NCBI RefSeq assembly: GCF_031877795.1
Contig: NC_133931.1
Coordinates: forward strand, 134,206,621-134,270,620
Reading direction: 5' to 3'
DNA from: Strix aluco
Lineage: Eukaryota > Chordata > Aves > Strigiformes > Strigidae
Length of the DNA stretch: 64,000 nucleotides
In this document: positions 35,701 to 49,468 of the stretch, in pieces
Layout: every line of letters starts with the position of its first letter
Numbering within the stretch: position 1 is the stretch's first letter
Made by a program: the position numbers and the translations under genes
The notes under the pieces: generated by a model
What the model was told of the DNA's origin: nothing
The model's database searches: none
Seen by the model: the letters and a program-made list of their open reading frames with translations, nothing else

Positions 35701-36918
35701 CTACAGCAACCAGCAAAACACTTGCTAGTGTTGGCCCTGATTACACCAAAAAAATCTAGGTTGTTTTTTTGGCCTTGGAGGGAGTGGGAAGGGGAGAGGA
35801 ATAAAACCCAAGCCAAAACCCATTGAAAACAATAATTTGGGGTCTGGCAAAAACATCACTGTTGTCTACTTGAGAAGTCACCCTCCTGTTTTAACTGGGG
35901 AATTCTGGTCACTACCTGAGGGGTAGCTTGTTCTGCTGCCCTACAGCTTGGCATGTAAACCTGTTTTTCAGCCTGTAGGCAGGCCTGTTGGACAGGAACA
36001 GTTGTCTGCAAGGAGTTGGTACAATTAAAGCTAGTGTCGGGTCCTGCAGTGTAATGTAAGACTGTTTGGCAGTAACATACTGATCCTTGTACTGTCTGCT
36101 TTCACCAACCATCCTGAGGGTCTTACAACCTGGATGTGTATGTCTCTTGGGTGCTGAAACTGCTTTTGCTTTGTATGGGCAGGGATACTTAGTGCCAGAC
36201 ATGCAAGTACGTTATGGTGCCTGAATATTTTGGGTCCGACTGTCAGTGATTTAGTTCTTTTCTTGTTTTGTTTAAGGAAGCAAACTTGACCACTGTTAAC
36301 ATCCACTGTACAGAGTGTGCATATAATAGCTTGAGATATGTATAGAAATACTAATGAGTGATAACTATTTTTGTAACTTAAGAATTGTAGACTGTTGTTC
36401 TTGTAACTGTGTAACAAACAATCTATCAACTTAAGCATGACAAACACTATAAGTCAAGGGGTATTTGGGAATGACTTGTAGGACACAGAAGTAATGTTAA
36501 TGTAAGTTAACTGGGGCGTGGGATCTTGTTATTTAGAGGTTCAAAATGTGGAGTTAACTTCATTATGAACATGTTTCTAGACAGAATTGTTTGCCTCAAA
36601 GAATGATATTAAATTTTCTATTAAAAAAACCTTGGGTCATGTATCTTTTTTTAACTGACTTAATATTTTTCTGTCCTCTTTCCCTATCTTACTACAAGGG
36701 AAGTATTTTTCCCTCAAGCTTTCATACATTTTCAAGGGTATGATTACATATTGTAACTGTTGGCATTCCGTGATATAAAGACTTTGCAATCTACGTTTTT
36801 TTGGATATTTTAGGTCTGTAATAAACTGGAGTATCTGACAGCTAAGCACCATCTGGGAATGAGTTCCCATTGTCTGACTGAACTACTAAAGTAACTGAGT
36901 TAAAAACCCAGGCTCTCT

Positions 36919-37490
36919 TGGTGGGTTGACCCTAGCCAGCAGGTCAGCCTCCACCGGATTGCTCACACTTTTTCCCCTAGTGGGGTGGTGGAGAGAATCA
37001 GAAGGACAAAAGCAAGAAAACTCATGGATCAAGATAAAGACAGTTTAATAGGGAAGCAAAGCTGTGTACATGAGCAAAGCAAAATAAAGACTTTATTTCC
37101 CTCATCAGGCAGGTGTTTAGAAGGGGAAGACAAACACCATAACCCCAAGTGTCCCTTCTTCCTTCTCCTTTTCCTGAGCTCTTATTGCTGACCATGATCT
37201 CATATGGAATATCCCTTTGGTCAGCTGGGGGCATCTGTCCTGGTTCTGTCCCCTCCAAGTTCTTGACTACCCCCAGCCTGGTCACTGCAGGGTTGGACAG
37301 AAGTGGAGGGGGGGCAGGGGGGAAGAGGAAGAGGCAATGAAAAAGGGAACCTCTGTGCTGTATGAGCATTGCTCAGCGTTAACCAAGACACTGGTGTGTT
37401 ATCAGTACTGTTTTAGCTGCAAACCCAAAACATAGCACTATATGGGCTGCTATGAAGAACATTAACTCTCTCCTAGCCAGACCCAGTACA
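36919..37490 (-). mobile_element. Solo LTR, avian ERVL-like, - sense
   Basis: On the + strand it begins TGGTGGGTTGACCCTAGCC and ends AGCCAGACCCAGTACA, related to a common avian LTR read in reverse. It is also distantly similar in layout to the 7708-8297 element: both share a reverse-sense GTGTGTTATCA-like block and a conserved 'ggaatatcccttt/gg' block. No clean target-site duplication was found (gctct versus gctac at best), so the left border may be off by a few bases. No internal genes remain. Confidence 0.8.
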
Positions 37491-39179
37491 GCTACTTACA
37501 AAGTTATTTTAAAGAGCTATTACTGCCTAAAAGCTTTAATCTTTAGGAGCTGGACTACAAAGAACGTTTCTTTATTTGAAGCATTCAGAACATTTGTAAT
37601 GTTCAAATGTTACAGGTAGTCTGTCACATGTCTTGGAACACCTTAGTGGGGTTTTTCAAGCTTTCTTCTGGAGAAACCTCTTGTATAATCATGATGTATA
37701 CATTGGTTTTCTGGTATGACTTCTAATGGATAACTAATGGGGGTTTAGGGTGTTGGGGTGTTGAGGTTTTGTTTCAGCTTGTGGATCTCTTTAGAAATGC
37801 TTATTTTTTTAAAAAGTGTTTGGAGGGGAAAATCAGTCATGCTTGCTGTTTTCTTTCTCATATGGTCCTTTTTCCTTCCCGGAGTTGTTATAACTGTTGC
37901 CCAAACTTTCCTGTGTGGACAGGCCCTTTACTGAACACTGTAAACTGGAGAACCGTAACCTTTAGCCAGTGTTTCACTACATGTAAATAAGAGCTTGAAG
38001 ACATGAAGAATTGCTTCTCTCTTGTTTTACCTGTCCCCAGACAGGTAGGTGAAAGTATGTCTTCAGCAGCGAACAGTTATAGTTTGAAGTATTTGAATCA
38101 AATAAATGATTTGGATTCCTCTCCTGTTTTTTCCATCTGGAGCAGGTAGGGGAGTACAAAGGTGGTGAGTTCCTACCAGGCAAATTTCAAACATTACCTT
38201 GTCTGTCTGGAGGGTGTGAAAAGGATTGAAAGGGAATACACTGACAGATGGGAATATGTAAACAAATGTGAGTTCAGATGGGTTTAAGGACTAAAAATTG
38301 CTATTCCAGAACACCCAAAGGAGGTGGTTTTGAGCTAACTACTGAAAGATCTGGCATCTATAAATGGCCTAGTTTCAAAGACCCAACAATGACAGAAACT
38401 TCTGAAAGGCTTTGGAGGTTTCCCTGTATGGCTGTAGGCTGCTTTCCTTTTACTTCTCAGAATTTCATACAGCTTTCTATATAACTGTGTAACTAAGCAC
38501 ATACCTGGGATATGTTACTGTGCTAATACATTCATCTCAGGACTTTGGGTACACTTGTGATGAATGACACTAATTGCCTTCCAGGGTGAAGATGATGTCT
38601 ATCTAGCAACTTAAAGAATGCCAGATCACACATTTAATTTTGCTCAAAATATCTTTGTCAGGTGAGGTAAAGATCCCTCTACATTTTTGTTTTGATTTTT
38701 TTTTTCCCATTTATTTTTCTTCTCCAGGAATCCCTGCCTCTTAAGCCTGAAGAGCCAAGATGCTGCACTTGTGTTTCCTGTGTATGGGTAGCAGGTGCCA
38801 CACAGTTTAATGAGCTGTTATGGGTGCTGTGGAGCTGACACCACTCCATAATGGAGCTGCTTTTTCATGAGCCAGTGAATCAACTAATACAGTAAAACTA
38901 GAACTTGATTAAGGAGCTGCGACATCACTGTAATGTAACATTTCACTGACTACAGTTATGGGTATCTGAAAGATAACGATGTATATCATTCTTGAGAGGT
39001 TTTTAGGAAGTAACACTTCTAGCAGACATAGAAATATAGTTGAGGTTGAGAAATGAACATAATTTGCCTATGTCTGACTTTTCCTCTGACAATCATAATG
39101 CAAGGCTGCTGTTCTGATACTGGTCAGAGGAGTGATAGAAGAGTTACCTCAATAGATGGTAATGTAGACTAAGTAAAAC
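37491..39179. other. Intergenic, no gene seen
   Basis: AT-rich, with short frames only. Confidence 0.45.
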
Positions 39180-39787
39180 CCTATGTTCAGGTTAATGCCT
39201 AAGCTATAGTGACACTTTAATTTAGGGTTGAATGTACTGCACTGGTCTTCTTACTGAGGACCACTAAACATTGACTCTATTGTGTAAGTCTGATACTTTG
39301 TATAAACAATGCAGGCCTTGCTAATGGCTATACCCTGGAAGAGGAACTAAAAGACTGTTAAGAGGGGAACATCCTGCCCCAGAAGGTGCCAAAGGCTGAA
39401 TGGTTGCCTGAGAAGCATGAAGTCAGTGAAAACTGGCAGTAAGTGGGAGAAAGGTAAATGTGGCAGGTGTAGACTATGACCACTGACTCAATTTAAGACC
39501 AATAAGATGTGCCCTGCCTCACCCTTGAATTTTCACAGATTAGAAGACACTGTAACTTTAAATTGAGATGAGGCTTGTTTTTAAGCAATGATGGACAAAG
39601 TGGTAAGAAACTAACCAATGGTCATTACAGTAAACATGTATTTGTGTAGTTTGAAGTGTATAAATACACTGAAGTTCTTTTGTGTGGTGTGCTAGCTTTG
39701 TGGAATTATCACCTAGGACCCCTCTTTGCACAGACGTGGAATAAATAAATGTCTCTGTGTATAAGATTGGCTTGTTGCACACTGGGT
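39180..39787 (+). mobile_element. Possible degraded LTR, + sense
   Basis: The order CCAAT (about 39612-39616), TATAAA (about 39659-39664) and AATAAA (39740-39745), then a GT-rich tail, looks like a retroviral U3-R-U5. I could not find matched TG...CA ends with a target-site duplication, so both borders are approximate. It could instead be unrelated promoter-like sequence. Confidence 0.35.
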
Positions 39788-41649
39788 ACCAAACCCTGTT
39801 TGAGGGACAATAGTAATATCTAGAAAAACAACAGGTAAAGACCTACTGCCTGTTTTCCATGAGTTTTGGAGGCTTATACTACTGGGATATATGTATTATA
39901 TCTTAAATGTCAAGTTTGTCTTAAATAGCTTAGGTTTGGGGAATGTTAGTGGCTGTCTGCATGGGGATCCATTTAAGTGGTTGAATTCACCCGTCATAAA
40001 CTTGTGACCAAATTTTACATTCAATGTGTTTAAACTTGTAGATGTTAGCAGTGCAACTGTTTCACTTTCCACACTGACACTAAATTGGTGAACTTTTCAT
40101 CAAATATGCAAAGAAATGTTAAATAAGCTGTAGAAGCCCAAAACTGTAAAGTATAGATTCTAAACCTCACACTGTCTACAACCACTTTTGCTTGCTGCCA
40201 ATCTAGAAATGGGGCAGAGTTGCTACTTCCATGCCACTTTTAACCTACTCTGTGACCTGACATGCCTGACTTCCCTCTAAATGATTTATGATCGGGGAGG
40301 ATACTGGCTTCCTTGACATCTCTGCCGCCCTGTGTGGCATGCCAGGATCCAGCTCTTCAGTACTGGTAAATATTCTCAGGGGTCAGGACTGGAGTGTTGT
40401 CTTGTAGAATTTAGGAGAGCCAACAGTGTTCATGGAGGGACCTAGCAGAGTTAAGCCACTCCTCGATTTCTGGAAGCAAATTAAGCTGTTGTGTAAGACA
40501 TACCTGGTGTCTCGCTCCTGCAGATGGCTACCAAGCTTGCCTTTGGTTTGCTCTCACTAAAAATGCAAAGTAGTAGGACAGAAGGAAGCTGAGAATAAAA
40601 AATAAAATGTGCTAATCTTATGTTGCATGCTGACAACTACACTGTTTGATATGCTAATACTTGAAAAACCCTATTTAAACTGGAAGATGGGTTTCTCAAA
40701 CATGGGAGGGATTCAATTTCCTTCTCAAAAGAGCTGTGCGAATGCTGAATGCAACTCAAGGTTACTTAGTAACCTTGATGAGACCAGCTAAACCCAGGGG
40801 AAGGAGTTTGCAGGGTCCTTTATTTAAAATATAGAAAGAACCCCTATTAACAAAGTTTAAAAAACCAAACAAAACACCGAAAACCAAAAAAAGCCAAAAC
40901 ACCACCATTATTATTGCCAATTTATTCCTCTATATAACAGATTGTTATTCACAGTGCAGTCTGAGGCACCCTAGTTTATATTCTGGTTCTATTTAATTTT
41001 TTTTTGTATATTGAAAACTACCCTGCCGAGGTGGGTGTGCACTGCTGCCTCCCCTCAATAGGTGGTGCCCAGAGCCTGCGGCATGGGCAAGCGGCAGCAG
41101 CCTCTTTAGCCAGGTGGGTGTATGCAGTTCAGGTGATGCTTGAGGAGCTGAAGAGTGCTCCCTGAGGAGGGGAAACTGGTTAAAAGTGTGTTTCTGCTTC
41201 CCAGCCCTTCACTGCCCACCCCACCCCAGCATTTAAGTGCAACCAGAAGCAAAAATAACATTCCAGAAAAGAGCAGAGCTGTCCCAATTGAACTGTTCAG
41301 ATGGAACAGTTTCAATCTAACAAATCCAGTATATGAATTTAATTCTGAATGTGTGAAATATTCCTATTCAGAGGTCTATTTTGGATTTTAAAATGTAAAA
41401 GACCTGAGTATATATTAACTGAGTAGCAGTGAGAATACAGTGTTGATGCTGAGAAGTTGAATTCAATGAAAGACCTTGAGCAACCCCTGTTTGTTTGTGT
41501 AGCTAGATAAGGCTTACCAAACTCAAAATCTGTTTTCCCTCCTCTTGTGTTTCCTGTGATGGCCTGGTAACCATAGCCTACTTTGACATGAGGCTCATCC
41601 TCAGCTCTCTCTCTGCCAGCACCCCAGGCCCTCTTCAGCAGAACTGTTC
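39788..41649. other. Intergenic, no gene seen
   Basis: AT-rich apart from a GC-richer patch at 41020-41240 with no recognisable coding or repeat identity. Confidence 0.45.
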
Positions 41650-42770
41650 CCAAGCCCCACAGTGCCTAGGCTGTCTCATTGCTGAGGTTATTCCTTCCTA
41701 GGTGCAGGGCTTTGCATTTGTCCTTGTCAAATTTTGTTAGGCCCCTGTGGTCCATCCCTCCAGCCTGTCCAGATCTGTCTGAATGGTAGCCTTCCCCTTG
41801 AGCGTATCAGCTGGTGCCCTCAGTTTGGTGTCATCTGCAAACTTGATGAGGGTGCACTCTGTCACCTTCTTAAGGTCACTGATACAGTTTTAAACAGGTC
41901 CTAGGACAGACCCCTGTCCCCAGTGAGAGTAGTGCCTGTTAACCACTACCCTCTGAGCCCAATCATCCAGCCAATTTTTAAACTGATTTATCTGTCCACC
42001 TATCCAGAACATAATGTCCTTGCTTGGATACAAGAATATTGTAGGAGATGGTCTTAAAAGTCAAGCTAAAGTGGAGATAAATGACATCTGCTGCTCTCCC
42101 TTCATCCCCAAATCCAGTCATGGTGGTCGTGATATCCCCTTCATAAACCTGCTCTGACTGCTCCAAGTCCACCCTCTCCTCCTTCCCAGAAGTGTCATCT
42201 GGGAGGACTTGCTTTGTGATTTTCCCAGTGAGGCTGAACTGGTACATAGTTCTTGGATTTGCCTTTTGGCCCTTTCTGAAGGTGAGGGCAGCATTTGCCT
42301 TTCTCCAGTTGTTTTGGACCTCTCTGGATCTCCATAGTCTATCAAAGATGGCAGAGAGTGGCCTTGCAAGGGCATCAGACACTTTTCCCAGTACCCCTGG
42401 ATGCAGGAATGGGGAAGGTAAGCCCATGCCTCTGGAACGGCAGTAAGGGGCCATGCACATGGGGAAGCAAGTGGTGGGTTAGAGGACCCAGGAGGAAGGA
42501 AAGCTTTTGTAGAAGCTCTCCTACCACCAGGAAGGGATTTTCAAACCCTTTCATGAAGATGCAGTAGGACAGGCTGTCAGGATCTGAGACCTTCTAGTAA
42601 CTGCTGTTTTCAGCCTTTTCCCCGTCTCTAGCTGCATCTTAGGTGTGGGACTCCAGAGTTTGCTTGGGAAGTCTGGAAGAGAGATCTGAGCTGGCTGGGA
42701 GCCGGGCATGTCTGTGCAGATATATGCAAACCATTTCATACTCGCTCAGCACATGCTTCTGCCAGTTTAA
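41650..42770 (-). mobile_element. CR1 LINE fragment, reverse-transcriptase region, - strand
   Basis: On the - strand, 42460-41978 keeps a 160-codon open frame containing decayed CR1 ORF2 reverse-transcriptase motifs: DALARPLSAIFDRLW, QFSLTGKITKQ (from a PVSLTS...GKIMEQ motif) and ADVIYL (from the first catalytic aspartate motif). Further 3' on the - strand (41900-41690) the FADDTKL region and a FDKDKCKALHLGRN-like motif appear in broken frames. The copy lacks the CR1 3' UTR and terminal octamer, so it is truncated at both ends. Borders are approximate. Confidence 0.88.
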
Positions 42771-45700
42771 CCTTGGATCTCATAGCTGTTAGACCTGTCT
42801 GTATTGAAATGTATTCTCCGCTTGTGCTCTCTACCTTTCCCATCTAAAAACAGTCTCTGAAAAGGAAAGAGTCCCAGTACTCCTTCAGGCTCATGAAAGA
42901 AGTACACATTTGAGAAAAGGGAAGATTTGAGTTTGGGAATAGTTGGGATAGTCAAAATTAATTGCCAAAGCACACGCTTGCTTTCAGGCAGAAATGTTTG
43001 AATTATACAATTATCAATTTCAAAATGACTCTAGAAAATACTGATGTAATATTTTAATTCCCTGTAAATTAGCATTATCTTTCATCCTGCTGAAGCAGGG
43101 ACCCTTGACTGCCTCTGAATTCAGTAGGTTTGGGTCATTCCTAAACCTAGGCCTGTGCAAGGTCACTATAAATCCATGGCAGGGGGTGCTCCCAGCACAG
43201 CGATTAATATCACTACCATTATATTAACATAAACACTAGTAGAATCAGATAAATGTGTGTTAGACACAGAGGGATTCATGTGAGATACTCTGTTCAGATT
43301 TCTGGACTAAAAAAAGCATTGTTAAGATTTGTTCTTGATTAAAACCAGTAGCTATGGACATTGTCCCAGGGGCACCTCTGCTACTACTGAGTCAGCTCCA
43401 AGACCTCATCGCTATGCATATTTCCCTTAACATGTCAGAGTGATGGCTTTAAATACATATTGTGTTATAGAGTACTAGTATGGAAAGACACTTTTTTTGT
43501 CTTGGTATCAATTTCTGACCCTGTTCTCCACTAGATGTCTTTATTGATATTTTAAAGTACATAAAATTATAAGTAAACTTTTAAAGGTACTTTGTGCTGC
43601 TACATAGGAAATGAAATACAGAAGGTGCCTGTTCAGACTTTTGAGTTTTACCATATGATCATCCTTAGATAGCGAGTTGTGAATAGTATAGTGAAAAACC
43701 TATCCTAAATTCAGTCTCTAACACATGCCTGGGAAATTCTTATTTTTCAGACATGCCTCCCCTTTTTTAGTGCACTCACATGGTAGACTTGAAGTCTGTA
43801 TCTAGTAATTTATTTAAAATCAGATGTATTGCTTAATGGCTTGGACCCAGCGTTCAAAACCAAAACATTGCCGAGTTCATTCCCAGCTCTCCAATTGTGA
43901 CCTTTAAAGAGCAAACTGCCTTACTTATTTTGAAAATGTGGTTATTCTTACCCCTTTGCTACAGAGAGAGTTATTATGATATAATATCATCAGATAGGTA
44001 TGTTAATCATCACTGCAAATAAGATTTTGAAAAGCAATTTTCTCATGGTATGAACAAGAGTATGTCTGAGGGTTACATGTACCAGTGTATCTGGAGTTGC
44101 ATCTATTTTTTGTAGACACTTAACTTTGTAGTAAATGGATATCAATTAAAATAGCCTGGAGTGACTGAGCTATTTCTTAATAGCTGGGGGAGGGGAAATT
44201 CACTGGGAGGATGCAAATGTTTAATATAACAACAAATGCAGTGAGCAGATTTCTTAGTGTTTCACATCCATGCTCCTCCATAGTTTTTATGTCTGTAAGG
44301 CATTGAAGAACATCTCTGAGGTTGCAGGAGATATTTGCACTGGCCATACAACAGACAAACAGGTCTGGGCTTTTAGGTTGATAACGATGGTGTTTTGCTT
44401 GAATTTTTTTCTGTTCTTAGTTTCCTGAGCTGTTAGTAGTATTACCTTATAGGATAATCAGTATAGCCTTGATCTGACAATAATGCAGTCATGATGAGCT
44501 TCACTAAATACATTCCTGGATCTTAATTTATCTATTTTACTTTATTTTGTGAAAGTTATCTGGGCAGCCTTTGCATGCTACTAATATTGTGATACTGAAC
44601 CATGAGTGGGTGGAATCTCATGCATTACTACTCTGGATAATTATTCAATACCTGAAGTCCAAGCATGTACAATTATCTATTTCCAGCAATCCGGAGTCTC
44701 TTTGCCATTATGCCTTCAAGAAAATTGGAATATAGGTTCGCAGCTGCTATTGTGAGACTAGCAGATGCGATCATACTGCCAGACACTGTGGCCATGACCT
44801 CTGATGAATTGCTATAGTGCAGCAATGCAGTGGTTTTTTGCTGGTTTTGTTTCCCAAGCCTGATCTGATCATTTGAACTAATTACCAAAGAGACTTACAA
44901 ATGAATGTACCCAGGTTCCTGGGGTCTGGGTTCCTGCAGGAGATCAGGCTGCAAATAGTGCCGTTGCCTTGCAGCAGCAGTGGTCACTCCATTAGGATGG
45001 CTGATTGATAGTGGGAGGTGTGCGAAGCACAGAGGTGTGCAAGTAACTGCCAGGAGACATCAGTTGGAGCTGTACAGAATCTGACCCAAGTCTCATCTGA
45101 AGTGTCAAGAAGACCAATGACTTTATTATGGAGGTTTATGAGATGATTGGTGATTCAGCCTCTGTGTGTGTGTTCACAAGCCTTCACACATGCACGTATT
45201 TTCCCATGTGGGCTACTGATCCATTGCATTTGCAGTCTCCCCTTTAAGCCTGTGAATACTATGCTGGAAACACATGGTAACAAAATTTATCGTTAGCATA
45301 ACACTGTTCAAAAAAGGATGGTTCGGGGTTAGTCATTTGAAGGTAAAATACTACTTTTCATTTTTCTCTTTGACTATTTTTTAGCTGAAGTAAACAAATT
45401 CTGCTCTGAAAAAAATCCATTCAAATTGCATGAATGCTAAATGATGATGTCATCAGGGGGGTTTAGAGCTGACTTTACTACTGATGATGGTATAGAAGTC
45501 ACAAAAGATCTTTATTTCTACTCATTGTCACTGGTCATGCAGTGCTGCAAGATCAGTGAGCACTTTCATTGGATAGCATCAACATCCCTGGAAAAAAAAA
45601 CATAAAAATTTACAAATATTGAATCTTTGTCTAACTAGCAAAGTATATCCATAATTCATGAAATACCTGAATATATAAGTACATACAATGTCACTGAAAT

Positions 45701-45847
45701 GTTGAGCTTTTATAAATGAAAATTAATCTGTCTCTCAAAGGGAAAACTAACTCCCTCAGAGTTGATGTGATATATTTCTTAATAAGTGCTTTGGTGAATC
45801 CTTTTAAAAAACAAAATACCAGTTGTTAAAAAACAAATAATACTATA
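42771..45847. other. Intergenic, no gene seen
   Basis: AT-rich with scattered short frames. No recognisable exon, RNA or repeat. Confidence 0.45.
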
Positions 45848-45972
45848 GAGATATATATATGAAGTATATATACACATATGTATTTTTATATGTATAAGTA
45901 TGTAATATATGTATACACTCATACAAACTATATACGTGTGTGTGTGTGTGTATATGTGTGCGTATATATATC
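45848..45972. repeat. TA/TG-rich microsatellite
   Basis: Alternating (TA)n, (ATGT)n and (TG)n purine-pyrimidine sequence, including a (GT) run of about eight units at 45936-45950. Probably length-polymorphic. Confidence 0.9.
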
Positions 45973-48900
45973 CAATATCCCAATAGAAACTACCAGGAAG
46001 GAAGAACAGATGTGTTACTTCTGCTAGTACTGTACACTGAAATGCTGTCTGTATATTTGGTATATTGATAAAGTGGACCATTTTTTAAATATCCCCTGGA
46101 AAGCTAATGAGATTTGCATCTGTGTACTGCTTTCTGAAATCAAGCCATTCATTTAAAAGATGAATGAGTAGATGTCTGATCCAAATTCTGGCTTCTGTGC
46201 TTTATTCTTGGGCAAGAATATTACTTAACAGATTTAAATTCTCTACCTCTCCATTTGGCAGCTGGTGATAGAGAACAATGCACCCTGGAGAAATTATATT
46301 GTGCAAAGAATCACTGCCAATGAACTGACTAAAAAAAAACCTCAAAAGTAAAATGAGCTCCTGCATAACAGTACTATCAGCATGTAGGTGTCAGAGGGAG
46401 GAATGGTAAATTAGATTTAAAAATCAACTTTATAGCATTGTTTAGCAAAACAGCTCATCTAATTCTCAGCTCATCTTCTCAATTTATTTTTTTATTTTTT
46501 CCATAGAAAGAAGAATCATGCAGTAGCTTATTTTTTTTGTCTGTTACAATATCTTGATGTTTTCCTTTGTCAACTTAATAATTAAATTAGAAGTATAAAA
46601 CAAATTAAGTAATTTTGAAAAATTGCAGGCCCTGCTAATGAAATATTAAATGTTCCATGCATACGAAAAGCAGTCATTCAAATGCAGCAGGAAGTAGCAT
46701 GTAATTAAGGTAACTTTAGTAGAATTTCAAGTAGTTGGATAGAAAGATACACAGCTCTTCCATGGTGGGGTGAAAGGATGGTTTATCCCTTGCATCCCTA
46801 ATTCTATTGAAAAGTAATATAAAATAATCAGGATACCAAGGAAGCAGTATCACCTAACTTGAAAATGCATTTTGGACAGTTCAAATCTCAAAGCACTCTC
46901 AAATTGTTATGATTTTATCTGAAAATTGCTTGATTTTTTTTTTAACTGAATTCTTCCAAATACATCAAGCACTGCTTTATTAGTATAGTACAAAACTCAA
47001 AGTCCAAAATAATTTTCCAGAGACCTATCTGGTTTTGTTGTCATTGTAATATCTTGATCTTTCTTTTATAGGTTTATTTATCCTTTATTTTTCCTTCTGT
47101 AGACATTTACAGATTACTACTCAAATGCCTAAGTCAGCATTAAATTATCTGTGCTGGCTGAAATTTTGTAGTCATGGAAAGATTTATATTTTATTTCAGA
47201 TCGGAAGAAAATTAGGAATTTTCCAGGAAATAATATTCTGATTAAAATATAATTTGTAAACTTAAACTATGAGTATGTTATCAGGTAATGCATTTTACTC
47301 TGCTGTAGGAGCCGGGTGCCATAGGCAGCTTCAGTCCCTGTCATGGTTTGTGGGCGGGGGATCTGCCATACAGAAACCAGAGTTTCTATGGAATCTTTTA
47401 GACATAGCTGAACCCAGGATTTTGTGGACCTAAAATTGGTTAAATCAAGATGAGAGGCATTCAAATTCGATAAAGGCTTCAATATGAGACCAATCAGTAT
47501 GATTGGTTTGTCTACTAGAAAAAAAGACAAAAACTATGAGACTGCACATTAAACCTCTGCATGGGAAGAGCAATGGTACTGGTACTACTGATATTCTGAC
47601 AGCCTTCACCCGTAAAGTTTGTTTCCCTACAGTGAGTAAAGTGCATTATAATTTTGACTTCCAGAGCATGAAAAAGTGTGTATATGTGTATGTATAGATA
47701 TATATGAACACGCATTTGAGTTATTAAGCACTGAAAGCCCATGATGGAAGATATAAACATTGATGATATCAATGAAGCTAAGGATTATTCTGTTTTTTGC
47801 TGATGAATAGGCTATTAGGCTTTAAAGTTGCCTTGTTTAAACTATATTTTTGCAGAAGTATTATTACATGACTGTCTGTGCCTTCTTTGTAATATATTGA
47901 TGGTCTTGACATGTGGGACTTATTTATTAACAGTCCCAGGAGGGATGTCATGATGATAAATAATGACTGTATCATCCAGTGTTGTCTCTAGAGCAACATT
48001 CCCTCCGGAACAGGGTGACTGGGGAAAAAATGGCTAATAGCCCAAACTGAATTGACATACAGACTGGAGTTTTCATATGACAGTATATCAAGCCATGGGC
48101 AGGTTCTGCATATTGATATACATCACCTTTCCTCAGTGTGTTGGTATCCAAATAATTTCCAGATATCATTTATTCAGCCTTTTCCACTTTCCTCTGACCT
48201 TATTCCTGGCTACAAACGGTGCAGTATCCACTCATAACATGTATGATGGAAATGTCTGGCTTGTGAGCTGTATCTGAAAGCATAGAAAGGAAAAATACAA
48301 TAATACCTGGAGGCCATAACCCTGGATACGTTCGGTGAACAATGCTGGAAATATAGTTTCTAGTTTAGCTGTCATCTGAGACGCGTTGAAAGTGAATAGT
48401 AAAGTTAATGTTTATGTAAGTAACCCATGTATTTTCTTGGGATATGCAGAACAAAACTTTCCATGTGTCCATGTATGAAATGTGTCTTACAGCCTCGCAG
48501 GCCTTACACTGTCATATGTATGTAGACTTTGTCTGCCTAACTCACAAAGATGAAGGACCTAATAGTTTCAGATGATCCGCAATGGCTGCCGAGGCAGGCA
48601 GCTGGAGTAGGACTGTGAAGGAGGAAGGAACAAACATTAAAAAATTCTTGGTTCTGAGAATTAATTACTTGATGCTCACAAAACTTGAAGGAAAAAATGA
48701 AATTAAGAGATATTCCTCCTTACAGATTTCTAACCTCCTGGTTTACCTCTGTGCTGGGGTGTTTTCCAACAGAGCAGACACATGATTAGTTTTCTTACAT
48801 TAAATTTCTGTCATTTCCAGGGAAGATAATTATACATTTTGCTGGCAGGAGATTGCTTAAAGCATTGTTTTCTATATTGTTTGTTTCCATTTATTCTTGG

Positions 48901-49468
48901 GAATATACATATCTGGGCACATACTCAGAATATACAATTCATACAAAAGATTGTGGAGGGTTCTGCAGCAACAAACACAAATAACAATACAAAGTCAATA
49001 ATATTAATTTAAAAATTGTTAGCAAAACTTATTCCTGCACCTCTGGCAAACCTACAGTATTCAGTCAGAAATATCTTTTTGTGTCACATTCTGCAAACAC
49101 CAAGTTAAACAGTGAATAGATGAAAAAATTGTTCATTGCTGTACTAGAAACCAGCTATGGACTAGGTGCAAGCCTCAGTATAGTCAGTAGAGGAATCCTA
49201 CTGAACTGGGATTTTGGAGCAGACTTTACCTGAATTTTTAGGAAATTAGGTTTTGTTACATTTTTTTTCATTTGTTTGTTACAATTTTAAAGATAACTTT
49301 TATTAAACTAAGAGTTTTGTGAGGTTTATGAATTTTTTTTGAGATCTTTGGTTCAAAGTTCTGTAAAACTTTTACTGAAATATTTTTATATAGTTCAAAT
49401 AGGGAAAAAAATTTGCTTTTTTCTTTTGAAGCCAAAATGAATGTTGTAGATTAGATAAATATGTTCAC
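45973..49468. other. Intergenic, no gene seen
   Basis: Very AT-rich. A short stretch at 46195-46260 faintly recalls a MIR-type SINE core but is too decayed to call. Confidence 0.4.

Larger units (their letters stand above)
31306..36630 (+). other. TMEM106B: Probable TMEM106B 3' UTR
   Basis: AT-rich and free of recognised repeats until the LTR at 36.9 kb. Candidate polyadenylation signals include AATAAA at 32091-32096 and 32733-32738 and ATTAAA-type sequences near 36608-36625. The human transcript has a 3' UTR of several kilobases, so a distal end near 36.6 kb is plausible, but this is inference. Frames within it are short and unconvincing. Confidence 0.45.

Noticed and set aside
37022..37369. 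115-codon - frame
   Set aside because: Lies within the 36919-37490 solo LTR and has no retroviral protein motif.
41978..42460. 160-codon - frame as a possible gene
   Set aside because: Its motifs are those of CR1 reverse transcriptase, so it belongs to the retrotransposon fragment.
46195..46260. Possible MIR-type SINE core
   Set aside because: Only a few short matches to a remembered core; too decayed to separate from chance by eye.
31849..49468. Exons of VWDE, the expected downstream neighbour
   Set aside because: No cysteine-spaced EGF-like or VWD-like exon was seen on either strand.
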